Assembly: GCA_020633725.1 (NCBI GenBank)
Contig: JACKDC010000003.1
Location: 186,001 to 250,000 of the forward strand
Direction of reading: 5' to 3'
DNA: 64,000 nucleotides
Origin: Candidatus Latescibacterota bacterium
GTDB taxonomy: Bacteria > Krumholzibacteriota > Krumholzibacteriia > JACNKJ01
Positions 25,093 to 32,866 of the stretch are shown here, one piece after another (positions within the stretch are counted from its first letter, which is position 1; each line of letters starts with the position of its first letter). The notes beneath the pieces are model-generated. The model did no database searches and was not told the origin of the DNA. It saw only the letters and a list, made by a program, of their open reading frames with translations. The position numbers and the translations under genes were made by a program.

Positions 25093-25778
25093 TGCTCGAG
25101 CCACCCAGCCCCGCCGAGTGGCAGGCCCTGGCGCTGTCGCTGCGGGTCAGTCTCGCGGCCACGCTCGCCGCGCTGCCGGCGGGCGTGCTGCTTGCCGCCT
25201 GGCTGGCGCGCGGGCGGAGCCGTCTGCGCTGGCTGGTGGACGCCCTCGTCCAGATCCCCTTGGTGCTCCCGCCGCTGGTCACGGGCTACCTGCTGCTGCT
25301 GCTCTTCGGACGCCGCGGCCCGCTGGGCCGGCTGCTCGCGCCCTTCGGGCTGGAGTTCGCCTTCGACTGGAAGGGCGCGGCCCTGGCCGCCGCGGTGGTG
25401 TCCTTCCCGCTGCTCGTGCGGGCGGCGCGGGTGGCCTTCGAGGGCGTCGACCCGCGGCTGCCCCTGGCCGCGCGGAGCCTCGGCGCGGGCCGGCTGGACG
25501 CCTTCTTCACCGTCACCCTGCCGCTGGCCCGGCGCGGACTCCTGGCGGGCCTGCTGCTGTCCTTCACGCGCGGCTTCGGCGAGTTCGGGGCGACGATCGT
25601 GCTGGCCAGCAACATCCCGGGCCGCACGCGCACCGTGCCGCTGGCCATCTACTCGCTGATCCAGGGCGAGGGCGGTGAGGCGGCCGCGGGACGTCTGGTG
25701 CTCGTCTGCGTGGCGGTGAGCCTGGTCGCCATGGTGGCCGTGCAGCTGCTGCAGCCGCGCCGCGGCGGGAGCGCGTGA
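25092..25778 (+). CDS. modB: Molybdate ABC transporter permease ModB
   Basis: 228 residues, five to six membrane helices. The inner-membrane channel of the molybdate importer. 'QIPLVLPPLVTGYLLLLLFGRRGPLG' is typical of ModB, and the cytoplasmic EAA loop that docks ModC reads 'AARSLGAGRLDAFFTVTLPLARRGLLAG'. The end 'EFGATIVLASNIPGRTRTVPLAIYSLIQ' is a signature of molybdate permeases. Overlaps modA and modC by one base each (TGATG junctions), so the three are translationally coupled. Confidence 0.94.
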   Translation: MLEPPSPAEWQALALSLRVSLAATLAALPAGVLLAAWLARGRSRLRWLVDALVQIPLVLPPLVTGYLLLLLFGRRGPLGRLLAPFGLEFAFDWKGAALAAAVVSFPLLVRAARVAFEGVDPRLPLAARSLGAGRLDAFFTVTLPLARRGLLAGLLLSFTRGFGEFGATIVLASNIPGRTRTVPLAIYSLIQGEGGEAAAGRLVLVCVAVSLVAMVAVQLLQPRRGGSA

Positions 25779-26470
25779 TGCTCGCCCTGGACCTCGGCTT
25801 CGAACGCGCCGCCTTTCGCCTTGAGCTCGCTCTCTCCCTCGACTCGAAGGTCTGCGCCATCGTGGGCCCCAACGGCAGCGGCAAGACGACCCTGCTGGAC
25901 CTGGTGGCGGGGCTGGCGCGACCGTCGCGGGGCCGGATCGCGCTCGACGGCGAGACGCTCGTCGACACGGCCCGCGGCATCGATCTGCCGCCCGAGCATC
26001 GGCGCGTGGGCTACGTCTTCCAGGACGGCGCGCTGTTCCCTCACCTGGACGTCGCCGCCAACCTGCGCTATGGCCGGCGCCGGCGGGGCGACGGCGGGCC
26101 GGGCATCCCCGAGGTCGTCGAGGTGCTCGGCCTCGGCGACCTGCTGGCGCGGCGAGTGCACGCCCTCTCCGGCGGCGAGCGGCGCCGCGTGGCCCTGGGT
26201 CGCGCCCTGCTCAGCGCGCCGCGGCTGCTGCTCCTCGACGAGCCGCTGGCCGGCCTGGACGTGGAGGTCCAGCGCCGTGTCCTTCCCTACCTGGCCCGCA
26301 CGGTGGAGGCCTTCGGCCTGCCCATGCTCTACGTCTCCCACTCCTCCCGCGAGCTGCTGGCCCTCGCCGAGCAGGCCGTGCTGCTGGCCGGAGGCCGCGT
26401 GGTGGCCACGGGAACCCCCGCCGCGCTCTTCGCCGAGGATGGCCCCGCCGGGTCGCTCGCGCTCTATTGA
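25778..26470 (+). CDS. modC: Molybdate ABC transporter ATPase ModC (short form)
   Basis: 230 residues from ATG 25778. Powers molybdate import. Walker A 'GPNGSGKTT', Q-loop 'GYVFQDGALFP', signature 'LSGGERRRVALGRAL', Walker B 'LLLLDEPLAG' and H-loop 'YVSHSSRE' are all intact. The C-terminal TOBE/Mop regulatory domain of classical ModC (about 350 residues) is missing, so direct feedback by molybdate through that domain is not expected. The pckA promoter overlaps its stop codon. Confidence 0.92.
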   Translation: MLALDLGFERAAFRLELALSLDSKVCAIVGPNGSGKTTLLDLVAGLARPSRGRIALDGETLVDTARGIDLPPEHRRVGYVFQDGALFPHLDVAANLRYGRRRRGDGGPGIPEVVEVLGLGDLLARRVHALSGGERRRVALGRALLSAPRLLLLDEPLAGLDVEVQRRVLPYLARTVEAFGLPMLYVSHSSRELLALAEQAVLLAGGRVVATGTPAALFAEDGPAGSLALY

Positions 26471-26495
26471 CGGTCCAGGAACAAAGTCCTACTGT
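26467..26495 (+). promoter_or_regulatory. pckA promoter
   Basis: TTGACG, 17 bases, TACTGT; the -35 overlaps the modC stop. Leader of about 55 bases to ATG 26558. Confidence 0.65.
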
Positions 26496-26557
26496 GGGCC
26501 GAACCGCGGCGGCCCCCGAGGCGCGCCCGCCTTCGTGACCGTGCAAGGAGATGGGAC

Positions 26558-28213
26558 ATGACATTCCAGGAGAAGCTCGCCGCTTTGCTCAAGGAGCGCG
26601 GCCAGGCCGTCCACCACAACATCCCCCGGGCCAAGCTGATCCGGGCCGCTCTCGACAACCACGAGGCCGTGGCCGCCGCCTGCGGCGCGCTCGTCACCTG
26701 GACGCCCCCCGAGTCCACGGGCCGCAGCCCCAAGGACACCATGGTGGTGCGCCGTCCCGAGAGCGAGGCGAGCATCGACTGGAGCGCGGCGAACAACATC
26801 CCGCTGGATCCGGAGACCATGGACATGGTCCTCGAGGACGCGCTCGCCGCCTTCAAGCGCCTGCCCCGCGTCTACGCGGTGGACCGCCTGGTGGGCGCCG
26901 ACCCGGCCTACACGCTGCCCGTCAACATGGTGAGCAGCCACGCGCTGCACTCGGTCTTCGCCGACAACATGTTCCGCCCCTGGGACGAGAAGGCCGTGTC
27001 CCAGAGCATCTTCAAGGAGCGCCCCTTCACGCTGATCGCGCTGCCCTACGAGAAGCTCGATCCCAAGCGCTACGAGGGCCGCCTGCGCGTGGACCCGAAG
27101 CTCGGCCACACCAGCACCATGCTGGTCGCCATGGACTTCGACCGCCGCATCGGCGTGGTCTACGGCTCGGCCTACTGCGGCAGCTGCAAGAAGCTCATCT
27201 TCACGGTGATGAACTACGTCCTGCCGCCCGAGGGCATCCTGCCGCTGCACTGCAGCGCCAACGAGGGGCCGAAGGGGGACAGCGCGCTGCTGCTCGGCCT
27301 GTCCGGCACCGGCAAGACCACCCTCTCGGCCGACCCAACCCGCGCCCTGCTGGGCGACGACGAGCACGGCTGGAGCGACACCGGCATCGCCAACTTCGAG
27401 AACGGCTGCTACGCCAAGCTGATCGATCTCAACCCGGCCAAGGAGCCCGAGATCTACAAGGCCTGCTTCCACCAGGCCGAGCCAGAGCAACATGGGGCTG
27501 TAATCGAGAACACCATGATGTGGCCCGACGGCAGCTTCGATCTCTACGACGACCGCCTCACGCCCAACAGCCGCGGCAGCTACCCGCTCTCCTACCTGAG
27601 CAACATCAAGCCCAGCTCGATGGCGGGACATCCGAAGACCATCCTCTTCCTCACGGCCGACGCCAACGGCGTCATCCCGCCGGTGAGCAAGCTCACCCGC
27701 GAGCAGGCCATGCTCTGGTTCCTCATGGGCTACACCAGCAAGCTGGCCGGCACCGAGACCGGCATCGTCGACCCCGTGAGCACCTTCTCGCGCTTCTTCG
27801 GCGCGCCCTTCATGCCCCGCAACCCGGACGACTACGCGTCCATGCTGGGCAAGAAGATGGACGAGCACGGCACCAGCGTCTTCCTGGTGAACACCGGCTG
27901 GTCGGGCGGCGCCTACGGCGAGGGGCACCGCATGGACCTGCCCCTGACCCGCCGCATGGTCAACGCCGCGCTGGCGGGCGAGCTGGACGGCGTGGACTAC
28001 GACGCGGATCCCGTCTTCAAGGTGCTCGTGCCGAAGACCTGCCCCGGCGTCGAGGACACCGCCATGCTCAAGCCCGTGAACACCTGGAAGGACAAGCAGG
28101 CCTTCACGGCTCGCGCGCAGAAGCTGGCGGGCGAGTTCGCCGCCCACTTCGACAAGGCCTACGGGGACAAGGGCATCGACCCGGCCGTCGCCGCGGCCTG
28201 CCCCGGGAAGTAG
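26558..28213 (+). CDS. pckA: Phosphoenolpyruvate carboxykinase (ATP)
   Basis: 551 residues. Converts oxaloacetate and ATP to phosphoenolpyruvate, CO2 and ADP, the first step of gluconeogenesis, in the cytoplasm. The kinase loop 'GLSGTGKTTLSADP' is near residue 248. The metal and substrate motifs 'LPLHCSANEG', 'DDEHGWSDTGIANFENGCYAK' and 'FLMGYTSKLAGTE' are all present. Length and motifs fit the ATP-dependent family rather than the GTP form. It has its own promoter overlapping modC. With acs in the same window it would allow growth on acetate and amino-acid carbon. Confidence 0.97.
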   Translation: MTFQEKLAALLKERGQAVHHNIPRAKLIRAALDNHEAVAAACGALVTWTPPESTGRSPKDTMVVRRPESEASIDWSAANNIPLDPETMDMVLEDALAAFKRLPRVYAVDRLVGADPAYTLPVNMVSSHALHSVFADNMFRPWDEKAVSQSIFKERPFTLIALPYEKLDPKRYEGRLRVDPKLGHTSTMLVAMDFDRRIGVVYGSAYCGSCKKLIFTVMNYVLPPEGILPLHCSANEGPKGDSALLLGLSGTGKTTLSADPTRALLGDDEHGWSDTGIANFENGCYAKLIDLNPAKEPEIYKACFHQAEPEQHGAVIENTMMWPDGSFDLYDDRLTPNSRGSYPLSYLSNIKPSSMAGHPKTILFLTADANGVIPPVSKLTREQAMLWFLMGYTSKLAGTETGIVDPVSTFSRFFGAPFMPRNPDDYASMLGKKMDEHGTSVFLVNTGWSGGAYGEGHRMDLPLTRRMVNAALAGELDGVDYDADPVFKVLVPKTCPGVEDTAMLKPVNTWKDKQAFTARAQKLAGEFAAHFDKAYGDKGIDPAVAAACPGK

Positions 28214-28220
28214 GTCCACC

Positions 28221-28928
28221 GTGGCCCGCTCCGCTCGCCGCGCCGTCGCGATCGCCGTCGCCGCCCTGCTCGGGGCGATGGCGGCCGCGCCGGCGTGGGC
28301 GCGGGACGGACGCGAGGACCTCCGCGCGCCGAGCGATCCCCTCCGCTCGAGTCTGGCGCTCGGCTTCGGCGTCCTCAGCCTCGACAACGACGCCCTCGCC
28401 GAGTTCTTCAGCCAGCGCGAGCTCAACCTCTGGAGCCTGCGCTACGACTACCGCGTCTGGGGGCCGTTCCGCCTCGGCGCGCGCGTCGACGCCAGCCAGA
28501 AGAGCCGGCGGGCGATGGACGTCTCCCTGGGCAGCGAGGCCTACCCGGTCCGCTACACCTTCAGCGCCTTCACGGCCTTCGGCGAGCTTCTGCTGCGCAC
28601 CCAGCTGCCGCAGGTCGGTCCGCTGCGGCCCCACGTGTCGGCGGGGCTGCTGCTGAGCCGCATCCACGCCGAGAGCAGCGGTTACAGCAACGGCTACGAC
28701 GCCGATTGGCAGGGCTACAGCCCCGCCACCGAGATCGTGAAATACGGCCACGGCTGGCGGGCGGGCCTCGGCCTGCGCCTGCCGATCTGGGCCAACGTGC
28801 AGCTGGTGGCCGAAGCCAGCCGGCAGGAGCTCGACGTCTACGACGCCCCCGCCGACCACGATCCCCCCGTCGGCCGCTGGGACCACAGCGGGCAGGCCCT
28901 GAGCCTCGGCCTGCAGCAGCGCTTCTAG
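28221..28928 (+). CDS. Putative outer-membrane beta-barrel protein
   Basis: 235 residues from GTG 28221, seven bases after pckA. Signal peptide to WARD. The mature part has alternating short amphipathic strands ('SSLALGFGVLSLDN', 'RYDYRVWGPFRLGARVDA', 'FSAFTAFGELLLRTQL', 'AGLGLRLPIWANVQLVAEASR') and ends in 'LSLGLQQRF', a BAM-type terminal Phe. An eight-stranded barrel (OmpA/OmpW-like or DUF3575-like) is likely. It may be co-transcribed with pckA, though a functional link is not evident. Specific function unknown. Confidence 0.75.
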   Translation: MARSARRAVAIAVAALLGAMAAAPAWARDGREDLRAPSDPLRSSLALGFGVLSLDNDALAEFFSQRELNLWSLRYDYRVWGPFRLGARVDASQKSRRAMDVSLGSEAYPVRYTFSAFTAFGELLLRTQLPQVGPLRPHVSAGLLLSRIHAESSGYSNGYDADWQGYSPATEIVKYGHGWRAGLGLRLPIWANVQLVAEASRQELDVYDAPADHDPPVGRWDHSGQALSLGLQQRF

Positions 28929-28936
28929 TCCCTCGC

Positions 28937-28965
28937 TTGTCCCCTTCCGGCCCTCCTGGTATGAT
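28937..28965 (+). promoter_or_regulatory. Promoter of the M28 peptidase gene
   Basis: TTGTCC, 17 bases, TATGAT with TGG extension; about 55 bases before ATG 29022. Confidence 0.65.
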
Positions 28966-29021
28966 TTGCGGGTCGACGCACGCCCGGCCAAGACGGCCGC
29001 CCGGCCGCCCAAGGAGTCCCC

Positions 29022-31481
29022 ATGCGCATCTCCCTTCGTCTTGCGATCCCCGCTCTCCTCTGCCTCCTGCTGCCCGCGCTCGCCGCCGCCCAGGCCGGCA
29101 CCGGCAAGGCCCTCGTCCAGCTCCAGCTCTCCGAGACCGCCGGCCGCGCCGCGGCGGAGCGGGACCTGCTCCTCGTCGCCGAGCTGCCCGCCGGTGACGG
29201 CTACCTGGCCTTCCTCGACGCCGCCGACCGCGCCAGCCTCGGCGCCCAGGTCCGCGTGCTCGACGCGCTCGACGACGGCAGCCGCGAGTACCTGATCCAG
29301 TTCGAGCACGCCGACGGCGCCCACGCCGCCCTGCCCGATCCGCGCGGCCTGCGCGTGCTCCACGAGGGGACGAACTACCGCGTCGTCAGCCTGCCCGCGG
29401 GCGAACTGGCCGCCACGCCGAGCTGCCTGCCCGACGTGATGCGCGTCTTCCGGCGGCCGCTCCGCTTCGTGCGCAGCCCCTGGGCGGAGCCTGCGCCCCT
29501 GCGCGACGTGGACCCCGTGATCGTCGACATGGTCGCCGGCGTGGCGCAGTCCGAGCTGGAGGCCACGGTGCAGACCCTGCAGGACTTCGGCACGCGCCAC
29601 AGCCAGTACGCCGGCGGCGCCACGGCCTCCCAGTGGATCCGCGATCAGTTCCTCAGCTACGGCTACACGGACGTCAGCTTCCACGACTACAACAGCTGGA
29701 ACGACAACGTCGTCTGCGTGAAGCCCGGCATGGTCTACCCCGACCGCTACGTGGTGATCGGCGGCCACTACGATTCGATCAACTACAGCGACTACACCAA
29801 CGCCCCCGGGGCCGACGACAACGCCACCGGCACCACGGGTGTCCTGCAGGCGGCCAAGGCCTTCGCCGACCATCAGTTCGAGTACAGCACCATCTTCATC
29901 GCCTTCAGCGGCGAGGAGCAGGGGCTCGTGGGCAGCGACGCCTGGGCCGCCGACGCGGCCGCCGCTGGCATGGACATCGTCGGCATGCTCAACCTGGACA
30001 TGCTCTGCTACCGGGCTTCGGGCGACGCCGAGGACCTGGACATCATCAGCAATACGTCGAGCACGCCGCTGGCGGACCTGGCCTACGCCACCATCGCGAC
30101 CTACGTCCCCGAGCTGGCCGCGGTGGAGGGCTACCTCACCAGCGGCAGCAGCGATCACGCCTCCTTCTGGGGCAACGGCTATCGCGCCATCTTCTTCTTC
30201 GAGGACAGCAACGCGTACAGCCCCTACATCCACACCGCGAGCGACGTCGTCGGCACCAGCGCCAACAACTTCGGCTTCATGCTGAAGAACGTGCGCGCCG
30301 CCGTGGCCACGCTCGGCGCCATGGCGCGGCCCTTCCACATTGCGATCCAGCACACGCCGCTCGGCCACAGCGAGGGGCTTGGCCCCTTCGCCGTGAGCGC
30401 CCTGATCCAGGCGACGGAACCGCTGGACGCGCCCGCCCTTCAGCTCCACTACCGCGTGAATGGCGGCAGCTTCGCCGGCGTCCCGCTCAGCCCCACCGGC
30501 CAGCCCGACGAGTACGGCGCCACGATCCCCGGCCAGGCGCCGGGCTCGCTGATCGAGTACTACCTGAGCGCGGCCGACCAGGCCGGCTACAGCGCCACGG
30601 CCCCCGACGGCGCTCCCGCCGAAACCTACGGCTTCCGCAACGGCGTCACGCCCGTGCTCCGCGACGACGTGGAGGCCGACCTCGGCTGGACCCTCGGCGC
30701 GCCAGGCGACAACGCCACCACCGGCCTATGGATTCGCGCCGATCCCGTCGGCACCTCCTATCAGCCCGAGTTCGACCACACGCCGGACCCCGGTTCGATC
30801 TGTTTCGTGACCGGCAATGGCGCCCCCGGGGGCAACGCCGGCGATGAGGACGTGGACGGCGGCCAAACGACCCTGCTCTCGCCGATCTTCGACCTCGCGG
30901 GCGCCACCTGGGCCGGCCTGTCCTACTGGCGCTGGTACACGGACGAGACCTCCCACGACGACGACTTCGTCGTGGACATCTCGAACAACGGCGGCCTCAC
31001 CTGGACCACCCTCGAGATCGTCGGCGACAGCGCCTACCCCTGGGTGAAGGCGGAGTTCGACGACCTCGCGGCCATCCTGCCGCTCACCGACCAGATGCGG
31101 CTTCGCTTCATCGCGAGCGACACGGGCTCCGGCAGCCTCGTCGAAGCGCTGATCGACGACCTCGAAATCGTGGCCGTGACCGGCGACCTCACCGCCGCCG
31201 ACCCCACGACGCCTCTGCCAACCGCCGCCATCGCCGCCTATCCGAACCCCTTCAACCCCAAGACGCGCTTGCGGCTCTCGCTCCCGGACGCCGGCCACGC
31301 CGAGCTGGCGATCGTGGACGCCCAGGGCGCGCACGTCGCGACGTTGCTCCAGGCTCACGCCAGCGCCGGCCCGCTCGAACTGCTCTGGGACGCCACCGGC
31401 CAGCCCAGTGGCCTCTACTTCGCGCGCTTGAGCGTCGACGGTCGGCCGGTCGCGACCCAGAAGCTCACGCTGCTCAAGTAG
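29022..31481 (+). CDS. Secreted M28-family zinc peptidase with sorting domain
   Basis: 819 residues; AAGGAG before the ATG; signal peptide to AAAQ. Residues about 25-150 are a propeptide-like region. Residues about 170-430 form the di-zinc M28 aminopeptidase core: 'VVIGGHYDSINYS' (His249), 'PGADDNATGTTGVL' (bridging Asp), 'IAFSGEEQGLVGS' (catalytic Glu-Glu), 'MLNLDMLC' (Asp) and 'YIHTASD' (His). All ligands are present. A fibronectin/CBM-like segment and a MAM-like sandwich follow ('GGQTTLLSPIFDLAGATWAGLSYWRW'). The end 'YPNPFNPKTRLRLSLPDAG...GLYFARLSV...KLTLLK' is a FlgD-like sorting domain. Likely an exported aminopeptidase scavenging peptides at the cell surface. Confidence 0.92.
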   Translation: MRISLRLAIPALLCLLLPALAAAQAGTGKALVQLQLSETAGRAAAERDLLLVAELPAGDGYLAFLDAADRASLGAQVRVLDALDDGSREYLIQFEHADGAHAALPDPRGLRVLHEGTNYRVVSLPAGELAATPSCLPDVMRVFRRPLRFVRSPWAEPAPLRDVDPVIVDMVAGVAQSELEATVQTLQDFGTRHSQYAGGATASQWIRDQFLSYGYTDVSFHDYNSWNDNVVCVKPGMVYPDRYVVIGGHYDSINYSDYTNAPGADDNATGTTGVLQAAKAFADHQFEYSTIFIAFSGEEQGLVGSDAWAADAAAAGMDIVGMLNLDMLCYRASGDAEDLDIISNTSSTPLADLAYATIATYVPELAAVEGYLTSGSSDHASFWGNGYRAIFFFEDSNAYSPYIHTASDVVGTSANNFGFMLKNVRAAVATLGAMARPFHIAIQHTPLGHSEGLGPFAVSALIQATEPLDAPALQLHYRVNGGSFAGVPLSPTGQPDEYGATIPGQAPGSLIEYYLSAADQAGYSATAPDGAPAETYGFRNGVTPVLRDDVEADLGWTLGAPGDNATTGLWIRADPVGTSYQPEFDHTPDPGSICFVTGNGAPGGNAGDEDVDGGQTTLLSPIFDLAGATWAGLSYWRWYTDETSHDDDFVVDISNNGGLTWTTLEIVGDSAYPWVKAEFDDLAAILPLTDQMRLRFIASDTGSGSLVEALIDDLEIVAVTGDLTAADPTTPLPTAAIAAYPNPFNPKTRLRLSLPDAGHAELAIVDAQGAHVATLLQAHASAGPLELLWDATGQPSGLYFARLSVDGRPVATQKLTLLK

Positions 31482-31506
31482 CGACGCGCGGGCGCAGCTC
31501 CGCCCC

Positions 31507-31536
31507 GCCCGGCGACCCCGTGTCGCCGGGCTTTTT
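31507..31536 (+). terminator. Intrinsic terminator after the M28 peptidase gene
   Basis: Ten-bp perfect stem GCCCGGCGAC / GTCGCCGGGC, five-base loop, TTTTT tail. Confidence 0.9.
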
Positions 31537-31552
31537 CGTGCAGCGGCGTCAG

Positions 31553-32518
31553 TCAGGGCGAGCCGCGCGCGCTCGCCCCGGCGACGACCGTCCGCGCGAG
31601 GCCGCGCGCGTGATGGAGCTGATGGCAGGCGCTGCAGAGCGTGATCAGGTTGCTCGGGTCGTTCGTGCCGCCGTTCGCGCGGGGCTTCCGGTGGTGCACT
31701 TCGAGGTATCGCGTGCTCGTGCAGCCTGGACCCTGGCAGCGGTGGCCGTCACGGGCGAGGATCTTCCGCCGCAGTGCCGGCGTGAGCGTGCGCGGCAGGT
31801 CGCCCCCGGGGGCGGGGAGCTCGCCACGGTTGGTGACGTAGGCCTGCGCCCCGCAGTCCGGACAGCGGCGAATGATCACGGTGGCGGCCTGCTTCACCCG
31901 CCCCCGGGGGCGGGCGGCGAGCGCCGCGAGCACCAGCTCTTCCCTCGGGTCGAGCTGGCCGTCCTTGCGGAGCGCTTCGATCAGCGCTTCCCAGCGCGCG
32001 TACTGCTCCGGCGTGAAGTTCAGCGTGACGCGCAGCGGCGCGGCGGCCTCGGCCTCCTCGCGGCGCGCTTCGGGCTCGCCCGCCGCGAACAGCGCCGGAG
32101 GATCCTGGCGCTTCCTTGGCGGCCGCGGCCGACTCGCCTTCACCTTCCGCTCGAGCGCCCGGCGGCCGAGGCGCTTGGCATCGCTCAACCAGAGGGTCTC
32201 GTTCGCGGGAGTCGCCACGGACACGAGCTCCCGCGCCTTGGTCCAGGGCAGCTCGCCGGCCTCGACGGCACGCCGCGTCTCCGGTAGGCGCTCCAGGGCG
32301 CCCGCCATGCGCACGAAGGCCGAGAGCTTGCGCTCGGAGAAGCCCAGGGCGTCTCGCCCGTAGGCATGGATCGAGGAGTAGCCCAGCTCGCGGTAGAGCT
32401 GTCCTTCCATGATAGAAGCGAAGGAGAGCAGCGCGCCCTTCTCGAGGCGCTGCAATCGCTGAAGTTCAGTCGTCAGAGCCCGGTGCAGTCGCCGGGCGCG
32501 GTCGGCTCGAGTCTCCAT
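31553..32518 (-). CDS. HNH endonuclease with DUF222-like N-terminus
   Basis: 321 residues from ATG 32518. The N-terminal half is helical and charged ('LHRALTTELQRLQRLEKGALLSFASIMEGQLYRELGYSSIHAYGRDALGFSERKLSAFVRMA', 'WTKARELVSVATPANE'), like the DUF222/13E12 region that precedes many bacterial HNH nucleases. The C-terminus holds the HNH zinc site: 'RDGHRCQGPGCTSTRYLEVHHRKPRANGGTNDPSNLITLCSACHQLHH', with CxxxxC, HH, N and CxxCxxxHH present. Such genes are widespread, sometimes multi-copy and mobile. Four copies of a GCCCCCGGGGGC palindrome lie within or just upstream of it. Cellular role unknown. Confidence 0.88.
   Translation of the reverse strand: METRADRARRLHRALTTELQRLQRLEKGALLSFASIMEGQLYRELGYSSIHAYGRDALGFSERKLSAFVRMAGALERLPETRRAVEAGELPWTKARELVSVATPANETLWLSDAKRLGRRALERKVKASRPRPPRKRQDPPALFAAGEPEARREEAEAAAPLRVTLNFTPEQYARWEALIEALRKDGQLDPREELVLAALAARPRGRVKQAATVIIRRCPDCGAQAYVTNRGELPAPGGDLPRTLTPALRRKILARDGHRCQGPGCTSTRYLEVHHRKPRANGGTNDPSNLITLCSACHQLHHARGLARTVVAGASARGSP
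31801..31814. repeat. GC palindrome, copy 1 (inside HNH gene)
   Basis: CGCCCCCGGGGGCG, perfect 14-bp palindrome, coding for the PAPGGD stretch of the HNH protein. Confidence 0.55.
31897..31914. repeat. GC palindrome, copy 2 (inside HNH gene)
   Basis: Perfect 18-bp palindrome CCCGCCCCCGGGGGCGGG, coding for ARPRGR in the HNH protein. Confidence 0.6.
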
Positions 32519-32642
32519 GATGAAAGTCCCAGGAAAGTGCAGCGGGAGGCTTGCGATGGATACCAATGTATAGTATCCTATGAAGGCCGTCAAGGGCGGC
32601 AAGGCAGATAGTCGAGAGAATCTTCCCGCGGCAGCTCCCACC

Positions 32643-32656
32643 CGCCCCCGGGGGCG
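32643..32656. repeat. GC palindrome, copy 3
   Basis: CGCCCCCGGGGGCG preceded by CACC; intergenic. Confidence 0.55.
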
Positions 32657-32710
32657 AGCGAGACCAGGAGGTCCGATAGCGCAGCAGCACCGAGCGCCGC
32701 CGCTGAACAA

Positions 32711-32728
32711 CCCGCCCCCGGGGGCGGG
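32711..32728. repeat. GC palindrome, copy 4
   Basis: Same 18-bp palindrome as copy 2, intergenic, 68 bases from copy 3. Confidence 0.6.
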
Positions 32729-32866
32729 TGCCGGCAAGCCCCCGAGCCGCGCCCGGGCCCCATTGACGCCCCTCGCCTTTTGGCCATAATTGGCCGCGCT
32801 TTGTGCGACCTTGGCCACGCGATGGGTCTTCATCGGGGCCTGCCATGAACCACAGGGGGATGAGCG

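Larger units (their letters stand above)
32519..32866. other. Intergenic region between HNH and ALDH genes
   Basis: 348 bases upstream of both divergent genes. It contains two GC palindromes (32643-32656, 32711-32728) and an AT-richer patch (ACCAATGTATAGTATCCTATGAAGG, read in parts) near 32560-32585 that may hold promoters. No open frame with gene-like features is visible. Confidence 0.5.

Noticed and set aside
30822..30833. A fifth GC palindrome in the M28 peptidase gene as part of the HNH cluster
   Set aside because: Only the 12-bp core matches and it encodes a normal Pro-Gly stretch; probably chance in GC-rich DNA.
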